A DNA stretch of 64,000 nt from Sambucus nigra. Its lineage: Eukaryota; Streptophyta; Magnoliopsida; Dipsacales; Adoxaceae. The stretch covers positions 637,198,585 to 637,262,584 of the forward strand of contig OX422210.1 in assembly GCA_949130495.1 (NCBI GenBank), in the 5' to 3' direction. Position numbers and translations under genes: made by a program. A model generated the notes under the pieces. It ran no database searches. It saw nothing but the letters and a program-made list of their open reading frames with translations, and had not been told where the DNA came from. Positions within the stretch are counted from its first letter, which is position 1, and each line of letters begins with the position of its first letter. This document shows positions 33,987 through 44,912 of this stretch, one piece after another.

Positions 33987-36900
33987 TTAATCATCGGTTT
34001 CTACATCCTTTGGGTAGATTTTCCAGCATTCCGCTACTTGTTCCGTGTATTTATCAATCCAAGGTTTTGCTTCGGGTAATGAACAACTATGCCAGTGAAT
34101 TGCTACAGGGGAATCGAACAACCATACTTCAACTTCAAATATATAAAGTGTTCCCGCAAATATGAGCAATCTCTATGAACATTGGATGCACGATTCTTTC
34201 ATGTCTCATCGGTAGAAATGTGAGATAATGTCTCTACGAGATAAGGATGCACACGCACTTATAAGTTTATGAGAAAAGATAGCCACACTCAGGCAAGATC
34301 ATCCAAGACTTCGGCATATATGACTTATATAATTGTCCAACATATGTAGAATAACGTTCGGAAACTAATCACCAAAATAATGTGCGTATAAGTCATTATT
34401 TTTTGTAACCTCTTCAATTAAGTCTGATCTAATATGTCTCCATCCATCGAGTCCAAATCTGAGGGATTTAGCAACGCATCTAAACCCATAATTTTCGTTA
34501 ACATCAACCTCGATGATATCTTCTACAAAATCTTTATAAAATACCGGTATCTCATTGATATATCGTTTATACGAGGGTGAGTAGTTAGGGCACCATGGGG
34601 CGGGACGGGTGGACTCTATGAAATCAATTTTCTTCTTAAGCTTTTGGGTCGCAGGGTATTCCTTTTATATTGATTGCCTAACAAGTTTGAAGCCCGATGG
34701 ATCCCTTTTAGTTGACTTCTGATGCTTTTGCTCTCTAGCAATTGATTTTTGACCTCTCGGGCGACCCTTGTAATGCTTAAGCACAGATGGCTCAAATAGG
34801 ATAGCGGTGGTGGAACAACTAATGTCCTTGAGTTTTCATAACATGGTCCTTTGCTCATCGATAGTTGACCGTTCCCACCTTTATTTAAAAAGTATAATTT
34901 TCGGCTCGTAGTCAACCATATGGTACTTCTCTAATTCGGGCACCATTGCTAATTTGCGTTAATGTGCATCGACATCCCCCCATAATATTGCCCTACCTTT
35001 ATCTGGTAGATGACCAAATCATGAGCTCACGGTACATCCTAGATATTGCGTGCCAAGTGTATACATGATTTGACATCCATGCCAACGGCATTACAAGTCT
35101 TTATCTTCTCAATAATTAGGTCAATGGCATAATGAGAAACCCGATCTATGTGCTCACGCAAGATAGGAATATTAGGGGATTGCTTTACTTTTTGCAAAGA
35201 ATCCTCAAACCGCCTCTTAATCTCGGTCACTTGTAACTCAATGTAATTGTGCATGTCGGGAAAAACTTTGTCAAAAGAAAGTTGAGAACTCTAGAAATGT
35301 GTCTCTTCAACTTAGCGTGTGCTCCTTCACAACGGTTGGTAGTTCAGTTGCACCGGTGCCCAATCATATTTGTCCACTCATGAATGAAGCTCTCCCTTAG
35401 ATTGTACCATGTGAAATTTATGTAGTGAAGTGTGTTCGGGTATGCAACCCAATCACAGTGAAATAGCGCCCACTCTTTGTTAAAATCGTTCTCGATGGGG
35501 GATTAAACCAAATACATCCAATCCCTCATGAACTTCTTCAATGTATCCTCATCGTGGATCTCTTTCTTAGCATGGAGTTCCATATTGCGATGAACGTGGA
35601 ATGTGTAAACCATAGATCTCGCTCGGGAAACACAACCCACAATGCGTTCATGCATGTGTACCCCCGATCTATGATGATAACTGTGGGAAATGCAAATGGA
35701 TTGAATAGGGATTTCAAATGTCCCAATGCCCACCAATAGTTCTCCACCTTCTCCGTTACTAAAAATGTGAAGGCAATATTAAGAGTCCTTCCGCACGACG
35801 TTATACCAACCATCTCGAACAAAGGAATCTTATATTGATTGGTCTAATACGTGCAGTTAACAATGACAACAGACAAAACACACTTGGCCAGTTGGATTGA
35901 GTTTGGATGATTCCAAAAAATGTCTTCCACCTCTATGGTAGACTCATTCGTTCTATACTAATAGACGTAATGCTTATCCCCAAGCAACTTCATTAACTAT
36001 TGCATCGCCGTTCTACCATCTCATTTGGAAATCCTCAACTTCTCCTTGGCATTGTAAATTATTTTTATAGTCAAAACATTATTAACATTACGACTATTTA
36101 TCATCGTTGGAATGAGGACTGTCTTTACCCCACTTAAGGACATCCCTTCAATAATATTTTTCTCCACCGAAGTAAGTCGACTGGCATATGCATGTCCAAC
36201 TAACATTTTTGGTAATTGGTTATTGTGAACACCGCCTGTCCGTTGTAAAACAGAATGCCCTTCAATAAAAATGGTCAATTGTACTTTCGAGTGGCCGTAT
36301 CCCTTTTCCAACTTTTTTTCCCTTGACTACTCCCTACGTTCCCATCATTCTTCCCGTGATGATCACGGTACTCACCATCTCTCCCGTAACCCCTGTGTAG
36401 ATGTCCTTTACGCATTGAAGAAGGTGCATCGGACTTGGTAATGACTATTATTGTTTTAACAAATCGGGCTTGCGCTTGCGTCTAAGCAACCAACTCTTGT
36501 TGAGTGGAAAATACCTGAGAATTAAGAATATAATGAATCCGTACAATGTAATTAAAATATATAAATACATTACATCAATAATAGACATTATAATACCTGT
36601 TCCATGAAGAATGTCGCATCGCACTAACATCTACTAACACCAAACCACCTTCCCCGTTATGGGGTATATCGATGTTCGCTAAAGCATGATCAAATAATAA
36701 GGAATTGAAATCCATAAAGGCATCCTGCATAGGTAAAATTATTATTACGTTGGAATAAATGGAATTTGAATCAGAACGTAATTACATTTGATAATAAGCT
36801 TGCAATAGTTTCTATGTTTGAATTCCATTCGACATGAATATACCAAAATGGTTTCATTATTTCGGGGTAAGAGATACCCAATATGTATAGATGGTTCGGG

Positions 36901-37225
36901 CTGAATCTAACGAACAAACTTACCTGGTTCGGGGTATATATGCCAAATATGTGTATGTTGTTCGGCAGTATTATAATGAATGGAGTTAGTTCGAACAAAA
37001 AAATATAGAGTTGGTTTGGGAGGTTTACCCCGAAATTCTTCCTTGAAATCGGGGCCCCGATCCCGAACCAACTGTACGTTTTCTGCATTTTTTTTAAATT
37101 TTCAAACCTTATGAAAAAACAAACATATATATGTAATAGGACCCGAAGTTTACCTCAAAAATGGAATTTGTAGAGTTGTCATTTGCTTTTGAGGTGTTGT
37201 CATTATCTAATGGTGGAATATCCAT
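33987..37225 (-). pseudogene. MULE transposase-OTU protease fusion, copy 2
   Basis: Exon 1 is 37,225-37,154 (MDIPPLDNDN...). After a 429-bp intron, exon 2 (36,724-36,597) reads DAFMDFNSLLFDHALANIDIP. An 82-bp GT-AG intron (36,515-36,596) follows, then YFPLNKSW/FSTQQELVAQ frames, HNNQLPKMLVGHAYASRLTSVEKNI (about 36,230-36,160), a transposase core with TNQYKIPLFEMVGITSCGRT and IIIDRGYT (35,850-35,640), and RVSHYAIDLIIEK (35,150). The OTU part reads EVDVNENYGFRCVAKS (about 34,510), with Tyr in place of the catalytic Cys, and ends with VAIHWHSCSLPEAKPW (34,110-34,060). Many stops; dead. Homologous to 5,646-8,765. Confidence 0.78.
36515..36596 (-). other. 82-bp intron present only in copy 2 transposase
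   Basis: Bounded by CAG|GTATTATAATG and TTCTCAG|GTATTTTCC on the minus strand. In copy 1 the flanking coding sequence is continuous (near 6,308) and the intron is absent. Confidence 0.7.
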
Positions 37226-37613
37226 AAGTATTTGAATATTTAAATAACAAACCCTAGATATATAATAATGTTGTTGTGGATGGTTAGTGGGGGACCCAAC
37301 TTTAAAAATGGAATGTGGGGACCAATGGAACAACACTTTAACAATAATGTTGCTGAAGATGGTTGGTTGGATTAATGGAGACAAATTTGTTGGGTGAAGT
37401 GAAGATGAAAAAGGGAGAGTTTAGACCGTAGTGGATAGAGAGAGAAATGTAGATTTTGGAGTGTAGTGGTATTTTATGTTGTAGATGGGTAAAAAAAATA
37501 TTAATACGGGGTGGTGACCCTTAACAAAAAATTTTGTTTTTTAACTTGTGATATTTTGAAGCAAAATGTGTGGTGCCCTTAGAAACACTATTTTTTAAAC
37601 GCCCTTAGAAACA

Positions 37614-37929
37614 CCCCCTTTTTTATTTTATTTGTATAGATTTCTTTGATTTCAAGAAACCCATATGTATTAGCCATGTAAATATGGGGAGATTGTTTTG
37701 GTGCATGTCACGTTTGAGCATTTGTACATATAGAAATCCCGATTGAAATTCCCTTCCATATCAGTTTTTCCGTGAGATTAAGAGTGGGGTTGGAGCAAAT
37801 TTTTTTCAAGTCCTCTTTCTAAGGTAGAAAATTTGCACGACCTTATATATTCCTTCCTACACTTTCCGTCTCTTTCTCTCACAATAGTATCTCCATTTCC
37901 TCTATTTCAAACAAAAAAACTAGGGCATA
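37614..37929 (+). promoter_or_regulatory. Putative promoter and 5' UTR of the NDB-like exon
   Basis: TTATATAT at 37,843-37,850 is a plausible TATA box, 80 bp before the ATG. A CT-rich leader (CCTTCC...CTCTTTCTCTC) lies between, as in many plant 5' UTRs. Composite MULE copy 2 ends about 315 bp upstream of the ATG. Confidence 0.4.
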
Positions 37930-38018
37930 ATGCGTGGCTATGCATTTTACCAGAGAGCTTTAAAAGCCTTGCATGACCATCCGTCTCTCTCAAAACTCTT
38001 CGTAGTCTTCACTGTCAG
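37930..38018 (+). CDS. Possible exon 1 of external alternative NAD(P)H dehydrogenase (NDB type)
   Basis: The ATG opens a 29-codon exon reading MRGYAFYQRALKALHDHPSL followed by SKLFVVFTV, ending in CAG|GT with a phase 2 split codon. The N-terminus with a KAxxDHPSLSKLLVV-type motif is what I recall for plant NDB2/NDB3-like type II NAD(P)H dehydrogenases of the outer face of the inner mitochondrial membrane, which feed electrons to ubiquinone without pumping protons. The following exon would begin with SGGG. I find no such exon in the remaining 26 kb, so the gene is either split by a very long transposon-filled intron or is a fragment. The call rests on one short exon. Confidence 0.45.
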
Positions 38019-40707
38019 GTTGCTGTTTGTTCTTTGTTATTCATTTAACTTGTTCCACATTTGGTGTAAAATTTTGATTTCATCCGAAAAGTGATCTACT
38101 AGCTGGATCATTTGGTTATATGAGTTACGCATGATTTAGATAAGTTTTACATGTGTATTATTAGATAGGATTTTTTTGACATAAGTAATGTGAAGTGTAA
38201 TGTCACATAAAAGATGGTAGATTGCGTTATCGTAATTTTGATTATTTGGTTAAGGTTTGAATTATTGATTTCTTTTTTTGTTTCTGTTATCGCAATCATC
38301 TTATATTTATACACGAGTCATTTGTCTTTTCAATGTTTATAATATTATGTGGTTTTCATTATGCAAGTGCTATCTCGAAGTTTAGTTTGTGTGTAACACT
38401 CTTTGAACCATTGGGAAGTATCATATAAAAGGTGAAAAAATGTATCTTAATTGTGTAATTCTACTCTGCAATTTTGAACCAAATGTAACCGCATGGATAA
38501 TTGTTAAACCAAATCAAAGTATCAAACCACAACTTCACATCTAGATGCACACATATTTGCCACATATGTATAAGGTTTAATTTGATTTCAACATGTGGTA
38601 CATTAAGAATTGTTCATCTTTATATTTTGTTTGCTTTCTAGTTCTTTTTACCTACCGTGTGTTTATTATTGTTACCTTTTCCAAATGAATAAAACACTCT
38701 TTCTCTCATACAAACTATCCTTATATAGGCCTTTAAATTGAGTCGGGCAAGCTCGAAGTCTATCTGTTCGGCCAGAAGCCAATAAATCCAAATGAATTTC
38801 TGGCAGAAATTAAACCAAACCTAGCCAAGCCCGAATTGGGCCCCAAGCCCAAACTTTGAATATATAAATAAATAAATCATTTTATATAATATAACATATC
38901 TATATTAACATTGTTCAGTTATGTTTCACTGTTTTATTTCATTTACTACTTAAAAAAAGAGTTATTTGTCATAATCCATTAAATTACAAGTGGATTTCAA
39001 TTTTGTGATTTTATCGTTAATCTCATTGTGGACATTTGATTTATCAATTGCTCAAGTCATAATAGTCCTTTGTTATTTACGTGGTTCACCAATTTGGCTA
39101 CGTCCACAGTTCACACCCACTTTCATTATAATAATTGTTGTGAACAAAATACATATTGTGTATCACTCACACTCAAAATAATCACTTTGTATTTTCCTGG
39201 CCGACACACATTATGTATTACTCACATTTTAAAAATACTCACTATGTATTTTTCTGGCTTAGCAATACTCACTATGAAAATATATACAATGTATTTTTTG
39301 TCTCACAACACTCAACACTATGAAAATACACACTCTGTATTTCTTCTGGCTCTCACTTTCACAACTTTTTTTTTCTCAACTCTATTTACTACTTACACTT
39401 GTGGTGTTGGTGTGTGGTGTGTTTTCTCTTCAAGTGAAGGGTTCATTTTATAGCAGCAGATCAAGAGAGTTGGTTGAGAGAGGCATGAATTGCGGAGAGA
39501 ATTACTGAGAAATTGACAAAAGCTGTCAAAAGACAACCAAAGCCACCAAAAGTGAAAGTTGGTGGGGGGGGGGGGGGGGGGGCACCAATTTTGTCTCCAC
39601 TACCTAACAAGGCGTTCTGTCTTGAGGCGCAAAAGAGGCAGGGAGATTAGGCATTCGTTTTGTAAGCGCGTGTAAAAAAAATGGTTACGTAAAGAACTTA
39701 AGTTAAAAGTTAATTTTTTTTTTCTGAAACCCTAAAACACTTCTGTTTCTATCCTCTCTTTCTCCCAACCAAGTACGTAGCCTCTCCTTTCAAGCCATTG
39801 GATATGCATGACCCATTATTGTGTTAGTAGTTAACTCGAGGATGCATTTTGTTTATTGATATTTTTATGATGAAATATTATGTTCATTTGAGACTTAGTG
39901 GGTTATGTTGTAATAACGACTCACTTTATATCTTGTTGGTTGCTTGGATTTAATAATTATGGATCTTTTTGCATGATTTAATGTGCTGTGAATTTATTAG
40001 ACTTTTGATATTATTTTTCTATGTTTTTCTAGGAGAGGCTTATGCCTCAATGCACATTGAGGTTTACGCATCGTCTCCGCCTTGCGCTGTTTTAAAGATT
40101 GGTTATATACAATGAATATATATTATACACAGTGGTTTATCTCATATATATTGGGATCATGACAATCCCTTACGTATTGCGATCTTACGTTGCACGGTTC
40201 GAAATATGGTGAGTTCTCGAATCAGATCTCCAAAAATGATGTTCACAAATTTGACCACTTAGTTCCTATTAGGTAGAAGACAACTTATGACTTCAATAAT
40301 AGAATAAATGGTAAAAAAAGACATCTCAGCCAATATATCTATGTATTTCTTTATTTCTTATTAATATATTTTAGAATTTCAAAATTATCCACTTGGGTAC
40401 TTTTGATATTGACTGAGTATGTAAATCTTTACAAAATACATAATAAAAATATTACAATAACTCACCGTACCCGGATATGGTCTAAAACAACGTACCACAC
40501 ATTGTACGTACCAGAGTGCCCATGATTCAGGTAACATCGGTTTATCTTCTTCTACTAAATGCATTGTACATGTATAAAACACACATAAAAGGTTGTAATG
40601 TAGTACCTTATAGAGCTTAGAGACCTCTCATCTTTTAACTTGGACTTTATCTCTTTAACTAATCCAATGTTCACACAGAATGTCAGGTGGGGTATATGTT
40701 ACATTAC
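38019..40707. other. Possible intron sequence with repeats
   Basis: No exon recognised. Holds GGGC/GCCCAAGCC words (38,800-38,865), imperfect ACTCACTATGTATTTTTCTGGC-type repeats (39,150-39,350), a 19-base G run (39,564-39,582) and patches of AGGCGC-like words (39,600-39,650 and 40,030-40,090) that may bound another insertion. Confidence 0.4.
39564..39582. repeat. 19-base poly-G run
   Basis: Uninterrupted G homopolymer; length may be imprecise because such runs are hard to sequence. Confidence 0.85.
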
Positions 40708-41168
40708 TTAGAGCATCCACAATGGGGGATAGAAGATGCCAAATGTAAAGATGCAAATTGGGATATCTGCACTGGTGTGATTTGGCGAACAAATTCTGTA
40801 CCTAAATTTGCAACGATTCTCCAAATATATAGAACGCGAATGGAATTTACAAAGGGTTCCTACGAACTTCATTTCTTCGTAGGAATTCCTACGAACAAAT
40901 GAAGTTCGTAACAAATATAAATAATCGTTTTTATTATATATGTGGGTTCTTACGAACAACATTTGTTCGTAACATTTCCTACGAACAAATGTTGTTCGTA
41001 AGAAGTTGTATTTATATTTCCTACGAGGAAGAGTAGTTCGTAGGAACTATCAATATATATTCCCTCTACAAATATACCCATCACCACTGTGTTAAGACTT
41101 CTTTCACGAAAAGTAACTTCACTTTCTGCATGCTGATGAGAGCATCCACCATTGTGGATGCTCTTACA
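40708..41168. mobile_element. Tourist-like (PIF/Harbinger) MITE, 455 bp
   Basis: Perfect terminal repeats GAGCATCCACAATGG and CCATTGTGGATGCTC (40,711 and 41,165 ends) are flanked by the 3-bp duplication TTA. This combination defines PIF/Harbinger MITEs. The interior includes two strong hairpins made of CCTACGAAC/GTTCGTAGG words: 40,857-40,911 (imperfect) and 40,949-41,002 (23-bp perfect arms around an 8-nt loop). No ORF. Confidence 0.9.
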
Positions 41169-41231
41169 TAAAAAATCATAATTTTTTGAATCGGATAAAG
41201 ATAAAAGATATCACCTAGTTATGGCAAATAA

Positions 41232-41956
41232 TGAAAAATTATTTTAGATTCAATTGACTATTTTACCCATTTTTATCGAAAAATAATAAAATGAATGTTA
41301 TAAATATTGAAAAATAAACTATTTTATTATTATTTGAGGTTAAAAAATATTCTTTTATATGAGAATAATAATTGTTTTTAATCTAAAAAAAAACTGGAAC
41401 AACAATTTTAATAGTCAACATAGTTTTCTTAATTTATAAAAAAAACCTTTTTCTAATTTCAATTAAAAATGTTAAATTTGATTTCTCAGATTCACGATTG
41501 TTCAGAATCGCTGGCGCGGACTCACATCACAATAAATTTTTCTTTTATCAATTATATTTCATAGATGGGGGAAACAATTGATGTCTTATATTCGTGATTG
41601 GTTAGTTCGCTAGATCGGACCTACATTAGTTAAATGATTTGGGTCTGCGCTAGCGGCACTAATCAATCGTGAATCTAAGACATCAAATTAAACATTTTTA
41701 ATTAAAATTAAAAATAGTTGTTTATAAATAAAAAACTGTGTTGACTATTAAAATTATTATTCCAGTTTAAAAAAAAAAAAAAAAAACAACTGGGATAAAA
41801 TAAAAAAAAATTAATTTTATTCGCGGATAAAATAATACTTTTTTTGTCCCCAAATAATAATAAAATAATTTATTTTTCAATATTTATAACATCCATTTTA
41901 TTATATTTCAATAAAGATGGGTAAAATAGTCAATTGTATCCAAAATAATTAACATA
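41232..41956. mobile_element. Fold-back element with about 250-300-bp inverted arms
   Basis: AATTATTTT...CAATTGACTATTTTACCCAT at the left returns inverted at the right, and correspondence continues inward through TTATAACATTCATTTTATT, GTTGACTATTAAAATT and GAT(T/G)TCTCAGATTCACGATTG-like blocks to the centre near 41,570. No ORF. Probably a non-autonomous DNA transposon with long inverted repeats. A 14-bp nested palindrome family around ATTCGTGATTGGTTAG is close to the centre. Confidence 0.75.
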
Positions 41957-42018
41957 GAGACTAAATTGAGAAATATGAAAAATTGAAGACTAAATTGGGA
42001 AAAAAAAGGATAGGGACG

Positions 42019-42186
42019 AAATTAAGACAAAATAAAAGGTTGAGGATGGAAGTGAAATAAAAAAAATGAAAGGGACGAAATTGAAACAAGTGGACTGGTG
42101 AGGGAGCCATGGGATAGTTTATCTTTTTCATTTTATATTTGTTGAGATTTCTTTTGTATTATATAGGATTTATGATGTAGGTTGAT
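42019..42186. repeat. 170-bp direct repeat, left copy
   Basis: AAATTAAGACAAAATAAAAG to TATGATGTAGGTTGAT, repeated almost identically at 43,206-43,373. The two copies bracket the GC-rich LTR-like block. Confidence 0.88.
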
Positions 42187-43205
42187 GATATACCCATATA
42201 TACCCTCGGCCAGGCCGAGGGTGCCCTGCACCTGGACGGGGCCAGAATGACCTCTTAACCAGTATCAGAGGGCTGAACCCTCATCAGGCCTAGACGACCC
42301 TTCAAGGGGCCGACCCCTCATCAGGCTCAGACGACCCTCCAAGAGGGCTGACTCCTCACCAGACCAAGACGACCCTCCAAGGAGCCGACCCCTCACCAGG
42401 CCCAGACGACCCTCCAAGGGGCCGACCCCTCACCAGGCCAGACGACCCTTCAAGGGGATGACCCCTCATCAGGCTGAGACGACCCTCCAAGAGGCCGACC
42501 CCTCACCAGGCCCAGACGACCCTTCAAGGGGCCGACCCTCCATCAGGCTCAGACGACCCTCCCAGGGTACGACAGTACGAGGCCTAAATTAGGCCACAAT
42601 CACTGCCAGAGGGAACTTTGCCCTCGGCCTCATGCCATAGGCCGAGGGTTACATCATCACAACGCGTGGTTTGGGAGACGCGTAGAACAGTGCGCGTGAG
42701 GCTCACATGGCACGTGGAAGATCGTTATAACAATATCACCCCCTCACGTGAGGGAATATTATGTCATCATTAGTCACAGGTGGCATCTACAGGTGTCAAC
42801 AGGGGATTGTCTCGATCATCATTCACATGCACCACGCATACTTGGGGGGTACACTACACCCCCCAAGACCTATATATACTTGTCACCTACAACCCTATAG
42901 GGGAGGGATCGATAATTATAACCCTAGCAAAAACTCTGCTTGTACACAGTAGAGAGAGAAAGTGAGCTTATGTGCATTGTATCCAAGGCCATTAGTGCCC
43001 ATACTTAGTGGATCACACACTCACAGTGGATGTAGGCCTAATTGGCTGAACCACTATACATCATTGTCTTGTTCCTCTTATACTCACCTCCTTCTATATA
43101 CTTATACATATACATCTCTATGGCTTCCATTGTTGTTACTGTTTGAGCTCATCATCACTTACCTGGTGGTGCTAGATTTCAGCATCAAGTAAAGAAATTA
43201 AGACA
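42187..43205 (+). mobile_element. LTR-like block with GC-rich tandem repeats
   Basis: Contrasts with its AT-rich flanks. Has a palindrome CCCTCGGCCAGGCCGAGGG, eight tandem units, a TATA-like CCTATATATACTTG at 42,869-42,882, then GTGGATGTAGGCC...GGCTGAACCACTATA (about 43,018-43,060), a pattern common in R/U5 of plant gypsy LTRs, and a TTTCAGCA end near 43,182. Read as a solo LTR on the plus strand; exact ends and a 5-bp target duplication could not be fixed. Confidence 0.55.
42262..42570. repeat. About 38-40-bp GACGACCCTCCAAGGGGCCGACCCCTCA tandem array
   Basis: Eight imperfect units of AGACGACCCT(C/T)CAAGGGGCCGA followed by CCCCTCACCAGGCCC. Each unit contains a self-complementary CCCTTCAAGGGG or CCCTCCAAGGGG. 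GC content is far above the window average. Confidence 0.92.
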
Positions 43206-43373
43206 AAATTAAGACAAAATAAAAGGTTGAGGATGGAAGTGAAATAAAAAAAAGGAAAGGGACGAAATTGAAACAAGTGGACTGGTGAGGGAGCCATGGG
43301 ATAGTTTATCTTTTTCATTTTATATTTGTTGAGATTTCTTTTGTATTATATAGAATTTATGATGTAGGTTGAT
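43206..43373. repeat. 170-bp direct repeat, right copy
   Basis: Partner of 42,019-42,186, with only a few differences. Confidence 0.88.
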
Positions 43374-44890
43374 ACGAAGGATTTTTAAATTAAAGTAAAG
43401 AAAGAGAATGATGATGATGTTTTTTGGGAAAATATAATGTGAGGCATTAGTTTATTCTCAAAAGTTTGTGGTTAGACAAACTCCCCCGCCCCCCGAATTA
43501 AATTATTAATAAACACCTCTCGACTTTGATTCTTCGCAATTAGTTAAACAGAGAGCCAAACATGAGCAACTAATATTCAATACAAAAACTTATCTTCCTA
43601 AATAACTCACCAACAATGGAGTTCACAAGGCTACTTTCTCTGTTTCCCACTTATATTCGTTGACTTAGATGTTTGTCATTCACACGAGAGTTAATTGCTA
43701 CTAAACCAATTATATTGATCCGCCAAAAGTTCAAGGAAACAAATTCATTTGAGCCACCCAATGGGGTCTTCCCAACTTGAGGATCAAGTAGCTATCAGTG
43801 GCTGATCTAGTAGATGCATAGCTTTGGACTTGTCCTTTTATACCCTATGCGGGGTTTTTGCTTGTATATATACATGTAGGGAACTTTACCCCTTTATAGA
43901 AAGTAATACTTTTCCTTTAGGTCAACCACCACGGGTAGCCGCCAAATACCATAAGTTTAGATTTAGAGGTTTCGATGATGAAAAAACGTATTGGTTTACA
44001 GTGGGGTTTGGTAAAATTATGGGATGAGAATCTCAGATGAGACGTGTCATTTTCGGGTCGCGTTGATTTTGATTTGAGTATAACTTTTGGATACTTTTAA
44101 ATCAATATAAGTTAATCATGTCATGTTCAGGTCATTTCAGGTTATTACCATAAACGAGTTATCGTGTCAAAAATTATCAGTCATAATATTTTGTCGGTCT
44201 ATGACAACTTGGATCATGCTGTTGCACCCCTATATACATATGTAAATGTTAAACACTTTTATGTATAGGAAGCTGCAGACGGGTGCAAGTCCCACGCTTG
44301 AGTTGGATGTGTGAAAGTCCCACCTTTAAAGTTTAAACGTCCAAACGCTTTTCCCCTCTCTTAACGGATCCGACATCTCTCCTATAACTCTGAGGGAGGT
44401 CCCTCCCTCTTTTACCGATCCAACTCCCCATTGTGGCACATTTTAGAGGATATAATATCCATTATGGATCGCCTTAGGTTTGGCTCATTGGCCTCCATCC
44501 CTCTTTTGTGAGTCACTCAGGAAGGCTTAAAAAAGAAAAAATCAATCCCATATATGTTATCATGTATATGTATATTCTTCATACATACTTTGTCCATATC
44601 ATATATGCTATCATGTATATGTATATTCTTCTTATATACTTTGTCCATATAATATATAGTCGCGCTCTTATCACTGATTTGTTTAAATTTATCAAGGTTA
44701 AACCTTATTAGAGTTAGTATCACGTGTGTAACTAACTGAGATGTTCTAAGATAGATATGACTCATTCAAAAACATTCAAATGTTTTATAAACTGTGTATA
44801 TAGTAGTTGTACTAACATTCAAATGTACTAACACTGTGAAGATGAGCCAAAATTAACATAATTCAAATCTTCCAACCTAGTTCTTTTGTA
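43374..44890. other. Unresolved spacer, probably partly copia LTR
   Basis: A plus-strand frame at 43,824-44,027 has no recognised domain. A GTGTCA/TCGTGTC-rich tract is at 44,040-44,230. Two 50-bp units of TATGTTATCATGTATATGTA...ACTTTGTCCATAT lie at 44,551-44,650. Because copia gag and a primer-site-like TGGTATCATATCGG follow at 44,897, the last several hundred bases are probably the copia 5' LTR. Confidence 0.4.
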
Positions 44891-44912
44891 TTGTTATGGT
44901 ATCATATCGGTA

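Larger units (their letters stand above)
29199..37613 (-). mobile_element. Composite MULE copy 2 (PMD plus transposase-OTU)
   Basis: Ends share GGGTGTTT(T/C)TAAGGGCAC(T/C)ACACATTTT...CAAAATA(C/T)CACAA in inverted orientation, part of terminal repeats of about 230 bp. Inside, left to right: subterminal motifs, PMD gene (+), 115-bp tandem array, T/A-rich minisatellite, transposase-OTU gene (-). It is the inverted counterpart of 5.6-13.6 kb and is more complete. The right end repeats GTGTTTCTAAGGGC twice. I could not define a 9-bp target duplication. Strand is that of the transposase. Confidence 0.78.

Noticed and set aside
42262..42570. CRISPR-like array
   Set aside because: Units are contiguous and imperfect without unique spacers, and the DNA is plant nuclear.
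42019..43373. TRIM-type retrotransposon with 170-bp LTRs
   Set aside because: The repeats lack TG...CA ends and no primer binding site follows the left copy, so a flank duplication fits better.
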